Assembly (NCBI RefSeq): GCF_014203095.1
Contig: NZ_JACHIG010000003.1
Coordinates: 310,001-374,000 of the forward strand
From: Prosthecobacter vanneervenii
GTDB taxonomy: Bacteria; Verrucomicrobiota; Verrucomicrobiia; Verrucomicrobiales; Verrucomicrobiaceae
Direction: 5' to 3'
DNA: 64,000 bases
How positions within the stretch are numbered: position 1 is the stretch's first letter; the number at the start of each line of letters is the position of its first letter. This document shows, piece by piece, positions 28,343 through 38,300 of this stretch. The notes under the pieces were generated by a model that saw only the letters and a list, made by a program, of their open reading frames with translations, was not told where the DNA came from and did not search any database. The position numbers were made by a program, and so were the translations under genes.

Positions 28343-29641
28343 TCACTTTTTCATCAAGCCGATGACAGCGGAGGTCATGGCCGAGACACCGGTCTCGATG
28401 CTGGGCTCGGGGACGGGCTTGAAGTAAGGCGAATGCAGAGACGGCAGTGTGGTGCCCTTGGCTTTGGCGGCAGCGACCAGTGCAGGGGGCTGAGTGCCGA
28501 GCCAGAACATGCACAGGGGCACCTTGTCTTTCGTCATACCGTATTCGGAGAAATCCTCGGCTCCCATGACGGGCTCGCGAGTGAGCACATTGTCAGCACC
28601 TATGGCGGCGCCGATGTAGCCGCGCACCTCCTGGCAGAGCTCGGGCTGGTTGTAGAGTGCAGTGGCGCTGTCGTCGGAAAGGAGCACCTCCGGCATTTTG
28701 TCTGCGGGCATGCCAGCCGCCTCGGCCTGGGCTTTGACGATGCGTTTGATGGAATCCACGAGGTGCGTGCGCGTCTCTTTTCGATAGCTGCGCAGAGTGA
28801 GCTGCAAGCGCACTTCATCGGAGATGATGTTGCTCTTGGTGCCGCCGTGGATGCTGCCCACGGTGACCACAGCGGGATCGCCCGGCTTGACCTCACGGCT
28901 GACGATGGTCTGCAAGGCCAGTACGATCTGCGAGGAGAGCACGATGGGGTCTTTGCAAAGATGGGGCATAGAGCCGTGGCCCCCCACGCCTTTGACCACG
29001 ATCTCCACGGAGTCCACGTTCGCCAGCGCAAAGCCCTCCACAATGCCGATGGTGCCGTGCGCCATGTCCGACGCGCAATGCAGGGCAATGGCCTTGTCGG
29101 GCTTGGGGAACTTGGAGAACAGCCCGTCCCGCAGCATGAAGCGCGCACCAAGCACGCGCTCCTCGGCAGGCTGGCCGATCATGACCAGAGTGCCGTGCCA
29201 CTGGTCCTTGAGTGCAGCCAAGGCACGAGCCGTGCCGACGAAGCTCGTCATGTGCACATCGTGGCCGCAGGCGTGCATGACATTCACCTCGCGGCCGAGG
29301 TCATCTTTCACCACCTTGGTGCTGGCGTAGGGTGCACCGGTCTGCTCCTTCACGGGCAGGGCATCGAGATCTGTGCGCACCAGGATCACAGGGCCTACAC
29401 CATTTTTCAAAACGCCGACGACGCCGTGGCCGCCGAAGTTTTCGGTGACCTCCAGCCCGGCAGCGCACAGTTCTTTGGCAATGCGCGCGGATGTTTCAGT
29501 TTCGTGCAGCGAGAGTTCCGGGTTGCCGTGCAGCTCTTTGTAGAGAGAGACGAGCGAGGGCAGTTCCTGTTTCACCACTGAGGGGAGATCCGCAGCAGCG
29601 AGAGATGAAGTGACCAGCAGAGACAAAAAAAGCGGCTTCAT
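28343..29641 (-). CDS. exported M20-family amidohydrolase/peptidase
   Basis: This member of the M20D group (hippurate hydrolase/IAA-amino-acid hydrolase-like) cleaves amide bonds of N-acyl amino acids or short peptides with two metals. The ATG at 29641 opens a signal peptide (MKPLFLSLLVTSSLAAADL). Metal-site blocks are VRTDLDALPVKEQTG, NVMHACGHDVHMTSFVG and GQPAEERVLGARFMLRDG. The dimerisation domain begins at GGHGSMPH, and GAEDFSEYG carries a final ligand. The 432-residue length is usual. It converges on the LptF/G gene with 6 bases between the stops and is followed on the same strand upstream by an esterase gene (39 bases), a possible pair for uptake of acylated substrates. Confidence 0.87.
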   Translation of the reverse strand: MKPLFLSLLVTSSLAAADLPSVVKQELPSLVSLYKELHGNPELSLHETETSARIAKELCAAGLEVTENFGGHGVVGVLKNGVGPVILVRTDLDALPVKEQTGAPYASTKVVKDDLGREVNVMHACGHDVHMTSFVGTARALAALKDQWHGTLVMIGQPAEERVLGARFMLRDGLFSKFPKPDKAIALHCASDMAHGTIGIVEGFALANVDSVEIVVKGVGGHGSMPHLCKDPIVLSSQIVLALQTIVSREVKPGDPAVVTVGSIHGGTKSNIISDEVRLQLTLRSYRKETRTHLVDSIKRIVKAQAEAAGMPADKMPEVLLSDDSATALYNQPELCQEVRGYIGAAIGADNVLTREPVMGAEDFSEYGMTKDKVPLCMFWLGTQPPALVAAAKAKGTTLPSLHSPYFKPVPEPSIETGVSAMTSAVIGLMKK

Positions 29642-29680
29642 GGGAATGAGTAAGCCGACAATCGGGGAGTCTTGCAAGGA

Positions 29681-30532
29681 TCAAGGTTGCTTGGGCACCC
29701 ATCCCACGGCGCTCATCCACTCCGCGCAGCGCATAGGCCATGCGTTGATGGGCTGCTTGTTGTCGCGCATGCCGAAGCCATGGCCGCCTTTGGTGAAGAG
29801 GTGGAGTTCGCAGGGGATGCCGAGCTTTTTGTATTCGAGATAAAGCACGGTGGCGGCGATGGGGTTCTGGCCGTCGTCGTGAGCGCATGCGAGGAACATG
29901 GGGGGAGCATCCTTGGGCACGGTGAAGCCTTCCTTGAGTTTGGTGGGATCTTTGGAGTCCAAGAAACCGCCGCCGTAGATCATGATGCCGAAGTCCGGCA
30001 GCTCGGTCTTGGTGGCGCGGTCGCAGGCGATGTGGGCGAGCAGATTTCCCCCCGCGCTGAAGCCGAGCAGACCGACGCGCTTGGGGTCCAGGCTCCACTC
30101 CTTGGCGTGCTCGCGGACAAGCGTGATGGCCTTGGCGGCATCGGCCACGGGCTTTTCGTGCGGTGCGGCCTCGTCGCGGGTGGGCGTGCGGTATTTGAGC
30201 AGGATGCCGGTGACGCCGATGCTGTTGAGCCATTCACAGACCTGGGAGCCCTCGTGGATGGCGGAGAGGAAGACGAAGCCGCCGCCGGGGGCGACGATAA
30301 CGCTGGTGCCATTGGGCTTTTCCGGACGATAGACAGTGATGGTGGGATTGTGAATGTCGGTGATGGTGCTTTTGCCCGCCTTGGTGCGGATGAAATCCTC
30401 CGTGGCCTTGGAATGAGGCAGCATCTGGCCGGGTGCGCCTTCGGGCCAGAGCTTGAGCTCGATGGGTTCGGCGGCGTGCAGACAGGCAGTGGCGACGAGC
30501 AGTGCCAGGAGGAGATGATTCAAAGAATTCAT
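29681..30532 (-). CDS. exported alpha/beta hydrolase (esterase of the BD-FAE/acetyl-esterase group)
   Basis: A signal peptide (MNSLNHLLLALLVATACLHAAEP) precedes an alpha/beta hydrolase domain. The oxyanion segment is VIVAPGGGFVFLS, the nucleophile elbow GFSAGG (about residue 155), the acid likely in CAHDDGQNP and the histidine in GGHGFGMR. Verrucomicrobia carry many such enzymes beside sulfatases and glycoside hydrolases, where they remove acetyl or feruloyl groups from plant polysaccharides. The actual ester is unknown. Its start codon is only 36 bases from that of the divergent M14 peptidase. Confidence 0.82.
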   Translation of the reverse strand: MNSLNHLLLALLVATACLHAAEPIELKLWPEGAPGQMLPHSKATEDFIRTKAGKSTITDIHNPTITVYRPEKPNGTSVIVAPGGGFVFLSAIHEGSQVCEWLNSIGVTGILLKYRTPTRDEAAPHEKPVADAAKAITLVREHAKEWSLDPKRVGLLGFSAGGNLLAHIACDRATKTELPDFGIMIYGGGFLDSKDPTKLKEGFTVPKDAPPMFLACAHDDGQNPIAATVLYLEYKKLGIPCELHLFTKGGHGFGMRDNKQPINAWPMRCAEWMSAVGWVPKQP

Positions 30533-30568
30533 GCGCAGGTGGGGATGTAGATAACGTAGTCTGAGCCC

Positions 30569-31780
30569 ATGATTAAAAGCTTTTTTCTCCTGCTTCTAAG
30601 CAGCACCTTCATCCATGCAGAGCTGCGAGTGGTCACTGACTTTGAGGGCGGCAATGCGGAGGTGGTGGTGCTGGATCAAGCGGCAGGCAGGCTGCGCATC
30701 ATGCCCGCGCTGCGTGGAGGGCGCGGCTGGCCTTGCTGGTGGTTTTTGCGGCTGGACGGCACCTCGGCAGGACAAAAGATCAATCTGGAGGTACAGGCAC
30801 AGACCAAGCCCTACCGTCCGGAAACGGTGCTTGCGGCTGCGTGGTGCCAGCCGGATCAGGCGGTGCTGAGCCATGACGGCAAGACCTGGAAGCAGACGGC
30901 TAAAGCAGAGCGCAGCGCAGACAAAGTGGCCGTGTATCAAGTGCAGGCAGAAGGGCCGAGCCTGTGGCTGGCATGGGGACCGCCGTTTGTGCCGAGCACT
31001 GCGGAGACCGTGCTTGCCGAAGTAAAGGAAAAGCTGGGAGATGAGGCAGAGCGGTTTGAACTGGCGAAAACACGCGATGGCCGACCGGTCAATGGCATCC
31101 GCATCGGCAAGGCCGACGCGCCACGCCAGGTGTGGGTCAATGCACGTCAGCACGCCTGGGAGGCAGGTGGCGCATGGGTGGGGCGCGGTTTTGTGGAATG
31201 GATCGCGAGCGCGGAGGCGCAAGACTTTCGCAAGCGCTGCTGCGTGCATTTCATTCCTATCATGGACGTGGATAACGTGACTTTAGGAGCCGGAGGGAAG
31301 GAGTCGCTGCCCCAGGATCACAACCGGGACTGGTCGGAGGCGCCATATCATCCCGAAGTGGCAGCGGCGCAGAAGCGCATCGCGCAGATCCAAGCCGCAC
31401 ATGGGCTGGATGTTTTCATGGATCTGCACAATCCCAGCGCTGGCGACCGTGCGCCCTTTTTCTTTGGGCCGTTCGGCTTTGAACGGATGACCGGCCTGCA
31501 ACGGGAAAACTATCAGCGCTGGATGGACCTGGCGGCAGCCCACATCTCCGGACCGCTGAAAGTGGAGCCGAAGTACCGCTATGCCACCTATGTAAAGACA
31601 GAAGAGGAGCGTGCACGCATGAGCAGCGGCTGGGCGCGGGCGCATGGTGGAGAAGGAACCATCTCCATCACGCTGGAAACCGCCTGGAACACGCCGCACA
31701 GCACGGCGGAAAATTACATGGTCGTGGGCGCTCAGCTGGCCCGTGCGCTTGATGCATACCTGAAAGAGGCGCGGCATTGA
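30569..31780 (+). CDS. exported M14-family zinc carboxypeptidase
   Basis: After a short signal peptide (MIKSFFLLLLSSTFIHAEL), about 130 residues form a beta-rich N-terminal domain. This is followed by a carboxypeptidase fold as in the cytosolic-carboxypeptidase-like M14 branch. Zinc ligands are likely the His and Glu of VNARQHAWEAGGAW (about residue 192) and the His of MDLHNPSAG (about residue 286). The catalytic Glu is in SITLETAWN (about residue 369). The substrate-binding block MDVDNVTLGAGGKESLPQDHNRDW is also typical. The family trims C-terminal residues from peptides or cell-wall fragments, but the bacterial substrates of this branch are unknown. Confidence 0.82.
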   Translation: MIKSFFLLLLSSTFIHAELRVVTDFEGGNAEVVVLDQAAGRLRIMPALRGGRGWPCWWFLRLDGTSAGQKINLEVQAQTKPYRPETVLAAAWCQPDQAVLSHDGKTWKQTAKAERSADKVAVYQVQAEGPSLWLAWGPPFVPSTAETVLAEVKEKLGDEAERFELAKTRDGRPVNGIRIGKADAPRQVWVNARQHAWEAGGAWVGRGFVEWIASAEAQDFRKRCCVHFIPIMDVDNVTLGAGGKESLPQDHNRDWSEAPYHPEVAAAQKRIAQIQAAHGLDVFMDLHNPSAGDRAPFFFGPFGFERMTGLQRENYQRWMDLAAAHISGPLKVEPKYRYATYVKTEEERARMSSGWARAHGGEGTISITLETAWNTPHSTAENYMVVGAQLARALDAYLKEARH

Positions 31781-31855
31781 GCCCGAAGTCCGCCAAGCGG
31801 GATTAAAGCACATCCCGGTTGCATCGCGCTGCCGCAGAGTGTTTGAGTCGGCGCA

Positions 31856-32806
31856 ATGCCGTTTACCCGTTTCCTCCTTGCCCTCGCGCTCTGCGTCAGT
31901 GTGGCTGCGTGCAAACGAGAGGAGCCCAAGCCTGCGACAGCTGCGAAGAAGGATGCGGCGGCGTTTGTAGCCGATGGCGGCGGCGACGGCAGCGTGTGGG
32001 TGGTGGACGGGCCCAGTGGCGGCCGCCTCTATCTGTGCGGAACGATCCACATCCTGCGGGAGAAGGACTACCCTCTGGCACCTGGCTACGAAGCGGCCTA
32101 CATGTACTCCAACAAGCTGGTGCTGGAACTGCCCCCTGGCGCAGCCTCCAGCGCGGAGCTGACCAGCCGCATGTCCCAACTGGGTCTCTATCCTGCCAAC
32201 ACCACGCTGGAAGGCAATGTGAGCAAGGAAACCTGGGACGCCGTGAAAAAATGGGCCGCCAAGCACAGCATGGACACCGCCACCCTGAACCGCTTCCGCC
32301 CGTGGTTTCTGGCGCTGATGATCACCTCCATCGAATACGCGGCCCTGGGGGCAAAGTCTGACAAGGGGGTGGACAGCTACTTTGAAGAACGCGCCCGCAA
32401 AGACGGCAAACCGGCCGAAGGGCTGGAAACCGTGGAGTTTCAGATCCAGCTCTTTGCCGCCCTGGATGAAAAGCAGCAGCGCGAACTGCTGGAGCAAACG
32501 CTGGGAGAGGTCAGCTCAGTGGAAGAAGAATATGAAAAGATGATCCGGGCATGGAAATACGGCCAGCTGGATGATCTGAAACAAATGCTCTTCCGTGAGG
32601 CGGAGAAGTATCCGGACCTGATGGACATCTTTCTCATCTCCCGCAATCTGGCCTGGATGGACCATCTGGAACAGATGCTCAAAAACGGAGAGAAAGTGAT
32701 GGTACTGGTAGGCACGGGGCACTTCACCTCTGACAGCGGCCTGATCGAGCTGCTGCGCAAGCGCGGCTACCGGGTGCGCCACTACCGGGAAGTGACCGAT
32801 TTTTAA
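31856..32806 (+). CDS. TraB/GumN-family lipoprotein
   Basis: The N-terminus is a lipoprotein signal (LALALCVSVAAC followed by KRE), with lipidation expected at about residue 20. The domain matches the TraB/GumN family (PF01963), which shares a fold with Tiki proteases. The first conserved block LYLCGTIHILREKDYPL contains the GTxH motif, and the last MVLVGTGHFTSDSGLIELLRKRGYRVR contains the second GxxH motif. Both histidines could bind metal. A middle helical region (PDLMDIFLISRNLAWMDHLEQML) has the typical RN..W segment. Its biological role in bacteria is not settled. It converges with kdsD with 10 bases between the stops. Confidence 0.82.
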   Translation: MPFTRFLLALALCVSVAACKREEPKPATAAKKDAAAFVADGGGDGSVWVVDGPSGGRLYLCGTIHILREKDYPLAPGYEAAYMYSNKLVLELPPGAASSAELTSRMSQLGLYPANTTLEGNVSKETWDAVKKWAAKHSMDTATLNRFRPWFLALMITSIEYAALGAKSDKGVDSYFEERARKDGKPAEGLETVEFQIQLFAALDEKQQRELLEQTLGEVSSVEEEYEKMIRAWKYGQLDDLKQMLFREAEKYPDLMDIFLISRNLAWMDHLEQMLKNGEKVMVLVGTGHFTSDSGLIELLRKRGYRVRHYREVTDF

Positions 32807-32816
32807 ACCCTGCCCC

Positions 32817-33788
32817 TCACACCAGCCGCAGGCGGGTGAGGTCCTGGGTGTCCACCATGCCAACGGGTTTGCCGGACTCATCCACCACGACGATGTCGTC
32901 CACACGGTTTTTTTCGAGCGTGGCCAGCACCTCGGCGGCGAGCCGGTCTGCCTGAATACTGACCGGGCGCGGGGTCATGAACTCACGCACAGGCAGGTCT
33001 GCAATGGCGTTGTTTTTCTGGAAGGCGCGAACAAAGTCTCCATGCGTAAAAACCCCAGCCAAGCCGCCGTCAGAATTCGCCACGATGGCAGCGCCGCTGC
33101 GGGCGCGCGTCATGGCCTGGAGGGCCTCCCGCACAGCCGTTTCCGGCTGGATAACGGCGAGTTGATCGCCACTGCGCATGACATCGCTGACACGTGTGAG
33201 CAGCGCACGCCCCAGCGAGCCACCGGGATGCAGGCGGGCAAAGTCCTCGGACTGGAAGCCTCGCGCCTCGAGCAGGGCCATGGCCAGGGCATCGCACAGC
33301 ACCAGCATGGTGGTGGTGCTGGAGGTGGGGGCCAGGTTTAGCGGGCAGGCCTCCTGGGTGACGTGCACATCCAGCACCACGTCTGCATTTTTAGCCAAGG
33401 TGGACTGAGCACCGCCGGTGATGGCGATGATCGGAATGCCGAAGCGCTTGAGGTGAGGCAGGAGGTCCAGCAGCTCTGAGGTCTCCCCGCTGTAGCTGAG
33501 CATGACGGCCAGATCCCCCGGATCCACGACCCCGAGGTCGCCGTGCAGGGCGTCACCCACATTGAGCAGGACCGTAGTGGCTCCGGTGCTGTTGAGCGTG
33601 GCGGCCAGTTTGTGCCCGATGCTGCCGCTTTTGCCAACACCGCAGACGATCACCTTGCCTTTTTGGCGGACAGTTGAAAGCAGCCGCTCAATGGCCTGGG
33701 CAAAGGTCTCGTCGATACGCGCGTGCAGCCGCTGGAGCTCTTCAATTTCCAGCTGGATGACTCGGCGGGCTTTTTCGGGGTAACTCAT
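32817..33788 (-). CDS. kdsD: arabinose-5-phosphate isomerase, KpsF/GutQ/KdsD family
   Basis: The enzyme interconverts ribulose 5-phosphate and arabinose 5-phosphate, the precursor of Kdo in the lipopolysaccharide core. Residues 30-190 form a SIS sugar-phosphate isomerase domain with VIVCGVGKSGSIGHKLAATL and a GDLGVVDPGDLAVMLSYSGETSELL block. Two CBS domains follow (about 205-260 and 272-323), the usual architecture at 323 residues. With lptD, lpxA and the LptF/G gene it supports a Kdo-containing LPS outer membrane. A minus-strand promoter might be TTGCTG and TAATGT, 16 bases apart, at 33798-33825, which would leave almost no leader. kdsA, kdsB and kdsC are not in the window. Confidence 0.9.
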   Translation of the reverse strand: MSYPEKARRVIQLEIEELQRLHARIDETFAQAIERLLSTVRQKGKVIVCGVGKSGSIGHKLAATLNSTGATTVLLNVGDALHGDLGVVDPGDLAVMLSYSGETSELLDLLPHLKRFGIPIIAITGGAQSTLAKNADVVLDVHVTQEACPLNLAPTSSTTTMLVLCDALAMALLEARGFQSEDFARLHPGGSLGRALLTRVSDVMRSGDQLAVIQPETAVREALQAMTRARSGAAIVANSDGGLAGVFTHGDFVRAFQKNNAIADLPVREFMTPRPVSIQADRLAAEVLATLEKNRVDDIVVVDESGKPVGMVDTQDLTRLRLV

Positions 33789-33895
33789 GGACCCTAAACA
33801 TTAGGCGGGGAGTCAGATGCAGCAACCAAGTGCTTGAGTGTGGCACGTTTCCCGGCCATGGTGAAGGCAGATTCCTCTGAATTGATCTTCATTCC

Positions 33896-34912
33896 ATGCC
33901 CTCAGGTTCCATCGGCTCTCATCGCGCCTTCATGGGTGTAAGCATCACGCTGTGCGTCATCCTATCGCTGACTCTCTATGTGGGTTGGAAATGGTATTTT
34001 GACAGCTTGGTTAGCAGGACAACACTGATAGAACTGGCCAAGAAGGCTGAAAAACGCGTTCAGGATCTGGAAAATCTAGGGATCAACGTCGAGCCGCCGC
34101 ATGCTGATCTTAGCGCCGCCACACCGCTCAAAATTATGACAGGTAGCGCTGAGAGCCCTGGATCACCGGCAGCCATCACCAGCAGCCAATCCCCTTCATC
34201 CCCCCAGCCGACTTCTGCGCATCCCGCAAACTCAGTCATTAAGGAACTACCTTTGAAGGAATCGAGCGAAGAATTCACTCGAGCCCTGGAACTGCTGGAA
34301 ACTTACTGGAAAACCCCGTCATGGAAAGATCGCGTCTCCCTGGTAGCCAATTCAGACAAGGTCGCCGCCATGATGAAGGACTACTATGAGGTGCAGGGAG
34401 GCAAAGACCCGGTGCCAGGCAACCTGCTGGGCAAAGCACGCTATGAGATCGACGGGACGGAAATTCTGTATTTCAGCTATGGCAGCAGCCGTCCGACCGG
34501 ATCTTTAGAAATTGCCATGCTGCATGGCCCGGATGGGAAGTTCCTGATCGACTGGGAAAGCCTGACAGGCTACGGCGAACTCTCTTTCCACGAATTCCGC
34601 TCTCAGCGACCGTCCAAGCCTGTGACCATGCGTGCCTACGTGAGGCTTTTTGACTATTACAATTTTGAATTCTCCGACGCCAAGCGTTACATTTGCATCA
34701 AGCTGATATCGGAGAGCGGAGATAGCTCCATCTATGCCTACTGCGAGCGTGGAACCAAACTGTCCCGATGGCTAGAATCTGACCTAGCCACCACAGGGCC
34801 AACGGGCTTCAAAGGCTATCTTATGAAGCTGTCTTTCCCGCCAAGTGCGCAGTCAAATCAATGCGTAAAACTGGAACAGGTCGTAGCCCAGCGATGGCTC
34901 AAGCTTCCATAA
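33896..34912 (+). CDS. unknown membrane-anchored protein
   Basis: I do not recognise this 338-residue protein. It has one transmembrane helix near the N-terminus (VSITLCVILSLTLYVGW). After that come a short helical or coiled-coil stretch, a low-complexity Ser/Pro/Ala linker (about residues 70-112) and a globular C-terminal half facing the periplasm. The C-terminal domain includes LIDWESLTGYGELSFHEF and a KPVTMRAYVRLFDYYNF segment. The phrase layout is like a lineage-specific family, but this cannot be confirmed here. The DNA is less GC-rich than its neighbours. A ferredoxin gene converges with it (43 bases between stops). Confidence 0.7.
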   Translation: MPSGSIGSHRAFMGVSITLCVILSLTLYVGWKWYFDSLVSRTTLIELAKKAEKRVQDLENLGINVEPPHADLSAATPLKIMTGSAESPGSPAAITSSQSPSSPQPTSAHPANSVIKELPLKESSEEFTRALELLETYWKTPSWKDRVSLVANSDKVAAMMKDYYEVQGGKDPVPGNLLGKARYEIDGTEILYFSYGSSRPTGSLEIAMLHGPDGKFLIDWESLTGYGELSFHEFRSQRPSKPVTMRAYVRLFDYYNFEFSDAKRYICIKLISESGDSSIYAYCERGTKLSRWLESDLATTGPTGFKGYLMKLSFPPSAQSNQCVKLEQVVAQRWLKLP

Positions 34913-34955
34913 GAAATCTCAAGCCGGGGGCTAGCGAAGAAGTAACGGCCTAAGA

Positions 34956-35189
34956 TTACTCGCCGTCACGGCCGATAGCCTCAACAGGGCAGCCGGTCAG
35001 AGCCTCTTCGCAAAGAGCGCGCTCTTCATCAGACTCAGGCTGCTTGAAGAGGTAGGAATGACCGCCATCGTCGTCGCGCTTGAAGTTGGCAGGAGCCGTT
35101 TCGCGGCACAGGTCACAGTCAATGCACTGGTCATCAACATAGTAAGGACCGGGAACGTTCTGGGCGTATTTGTTTGCAGCGTCTGCCAT
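34956..35189 (-). CDS. small ferredoxin with one iron-sulfur cluster
   Basis: The 77-residue acidic protein has the spacing CIDCDLC (C-x2-C-x2-C) at residues 23-29 and a late CP pair (TGCPVEAIG). This is typical of monocluster ferredoxins carrying a 4Fe-4S centre, with about 40 residues including acidic loops between the two halves. It would transfer electrons to an unidentified partner. The gene is alone, on the minus strand, with the giant protein gene diverging 174 bases away. A possible promoter is TTTGAA and TAATGT, 17 bases apart, upstream of its start. Confidence 0.85.
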   Translation of the reverse strand: MADAANKYAQNVPGPYYVDDQCIDCDLCRETAPANFKRDDDGGHSYLFKQPESDEERALCEEALTGCPVEAIGRDGE

Positions 35190-35363
35190 GGGAATCTGGG
35201 AAGTGAGGGGGGAAGTGACATTAGTTCCCGAGCCCCGGCTTTCAAACGGTTTTTTGCCCCCTCCCCTTCCCGCTTTGTCTTCTCAATTGACGGAGTCTTT
35301 ACAATAAAAGCTGGCCTCAAGCGTGATGCTGGCCGCATCATCCACTGAAACTGGTATCCAACC

Positions 35364-38300
35364 ATGAAAACACTCGCTTTCGCCCTCCTGCTGCCGGCTT
35401 CCTTGCTGGCAGAAAATGAAATCGGATTCATCGAACGCTTTGCCCTTGCTACCGATCGAGAAAAAGCCCTCGGTGAGCTGGTGCCGGGCTCGCAGGAGTA
35501 TTACTTTTTTCATGCACTGCATTATCAAAACACCCGAGATACTGCGAAGCTAGAGCAGCTTCTCAGCCAGTGGAGGGAGCGCATGCCCGATGAGAACGAG
35601 TCCCGGCGCATCATCCTTAACCGTGAAGCGATTTTGAATTATGAGCGTGACCCACAGGCCACGCTGAAGTACCTGGTTGAGCGTCTGCACATTCGCCATG
35701 ATCACCGACAGCAGATGCGTGACCCCAAACCTGATCTGCCCACAGAACTGGATCAGGCCAGGATCCAACGTGAGATATTCCTGCGTGATGCCATGCAGCA
35801 TGATCGCAGCCTTGGCTCTCTGGACGAGAGAGAACTGGCCGCCCTCATTCGCGATCAGGTGCCGCTTACAACCGATCAACGCCGAGCTGTTCTGAGCAGG
35901 CTTCAGCGCCCGGATGTGCAGAATCTGGTCCAAGCCATCATCGATGATCTACAGGCGGACAAGGCACGCAGCTTTGGCTACCTGCCGATCCATAAGGCGC
36001 TGCTGTCCGAGCAACTGGACGAACTGCTGAAAACTTTCCCCCACTGGCTGGGACAGCAGGCGTTTGTTTACACCCGGCTGCGGAAGATGGCCCCGTCCGC
36101 CGATGTGAACCTGGAGTATGACGATGCCGAGCGTGAGGCCTGGCTGGAGCGTGTGTGGGCTTTTGCCCAAAAGCTGCCCCCTTCCCAAAACACGCTCAAG
36201 GCACGCATCCTGTACCAGCGTCTGGATCATGACCGCAAAAAGGGCGTGTATGATCGCGCGCGCTTCAGCGAGTACCTGAAGCTGCCGCGCCAGCTCGACT
36301 ACATCAACTACACCTACATCAAGGACATCAAGCCGGGAGAGATCTGCAACCTGAACGCGGATCTGGGGGAGGCGCTGCTGGTCTCGCCGCCCATCACCAC
36401 AGACGAGCCACTCGTTCGCGAGTACTTCCTGAATCTCTTTGCCGCCGAAGTCAAAGCGGATGCCGACCCCAACGAGGTGCTGGCGCAGTGGACGACTTAC
36501 ATCGCGGAAGAGTGGCTGACGCCGGTGCTGGCAGAGGCGCTGATCACCCAGGGCATCGGCAGCCCGGAACGCTGGGCGTCCCTGCTCACTCCTGCGGCAT
36601 TTCAAAAGCTGAAGGAGCGTGTGGACATTGAGTTTCCAGCCACCAACAAGCCGCAGTTTCTGCCGGGAGATGACATCCAGTTTGACGTGACCGTCAAAAA
36701 CACGCCCAAGCTGATCGTGAAGATATTTGAGCTGAACACGCTGAACTTTTTCCAGACCCAGCAGCGCCAGCTGAACACCGACGTGAATCTGGACGGGCTG
36801 GTGGCCAACAGCGAGGAGACGCACACCTTTGAGGGCGGCCCCTTTCTGCGAAAGCGGCAGACATTCAAGTTTCCCGCGCTCAAAGGCAAACGCGGCGCGT
36901 GGATCATCGAGTTCATCGGCGGCAGCCGCAGCAGCCGTGCCCTCATCCGCAGCGGAGAGTACCACCTCCTACAGCAAACCGGCCCCGCAGGAGACCTGAT
37001 CCTGGTGCTTGATGAAAAGAACCAGCCGGTCAACGATGCCGTGGCGTGGTTTGAGGGACGCAAGCTGACACGCCATGAAAAGCTGGGGCGCATCGTGATC
37101 CCATTCACCAGCCAGCCCGGGGGCAAAAACCTCATCATCGGAGACGCCGCCGGCACCTTTGCCACGCTAGCAAGCTTCACTCATCATGCGGAGCGTTATG
37201 AGCTGGATGCGCAATTCCACATCGAGCGCGAGCAGCTTCTGTCACGGCGCGAGGCCACCCTGGCGGTGCGCACCGCCCTGATGCTGGGGGAAGCTCAGCT
37301 TTCCCCGGGGATGCTGAGCGAGCCCAAGCTCGCCATCACCAGCACCACGCATGACGGCATTTCCACCACACACGAGATCAAGGGGCTGAAGCTGAGCGCC
37401 GACAGCGTCTTCACCCACAGGCTGACGGTGCCTGAACGGCTTGCCTCCCTCAGCGTCACCTTCAGCGCGCAGATCGAGGCGGTGAGTGAAGGCGGCAGCA
37501 AGAAAGAACTCACCGCCAGCCATACCTGGACGCTCAATGGCATCGACCAAACCGATGCCGTGAATGACGGGCACCTGAGCACCTTTGACGGCAAGCGGGT
37601 GTTTGAACTGCTGGGAAAAAATGGCGAGCCTGCAGCCGATCAGCAGGTGATCTTCACCTTTCGTCATCATGGATTCAGCCGCCCCCAGATCATCCCGCTG
37701 AGCACTGATGCAAAAGGCCGTGTGCAGCTGGGCAGGCTCTCAGGCATCGAGTCCGTGGCCGCCAAGATTCCGAACGAGCGAGAAACTGTCTGGCCGCTCA
37801 CTGAGAGTGAGTGCACGCTGGCTGACGTGATTCATGCGAGAGAGAGCGAAGTGATACGTGTGCCCCTGCGAGACGTGAGCAGCCAGACTCCTTCACTTCT
37901 GGTGCAGAGCGCGGGCACCTTCACCGAGGATCTCTCCAAACAGCTCAAGGCAGAGAATGGCTTTCTCATCATGGAAGGTCTCAAGCCAGGAGACTACTCG
38001 CTGAGAACCGGCAAGCAGCTCATCACCGTCAAAGTGGCGCATGGAGACAGCATCGGCGGCTGGGTGGTGGGCAGGCACCGCCAGCTGGAACTGAAGGGCA
38101 ACAACCCACTGCAGATCACCAGTGTGGAAAGCGGCCAAGAATTCATCACCATCAATCTGGCCAACAGCAGCTCGTTTGCGCGCGTGCATTTTGCGGCATC
38201 ACGCTTTGACCCGGGCAGCGGCATCTTCGGCGGGCTGGGCGGTTTCAGGCGCTTTGGCCCAGGATCGGGAACTCCAGCGCGCAATCCGAATCTGTACTCC

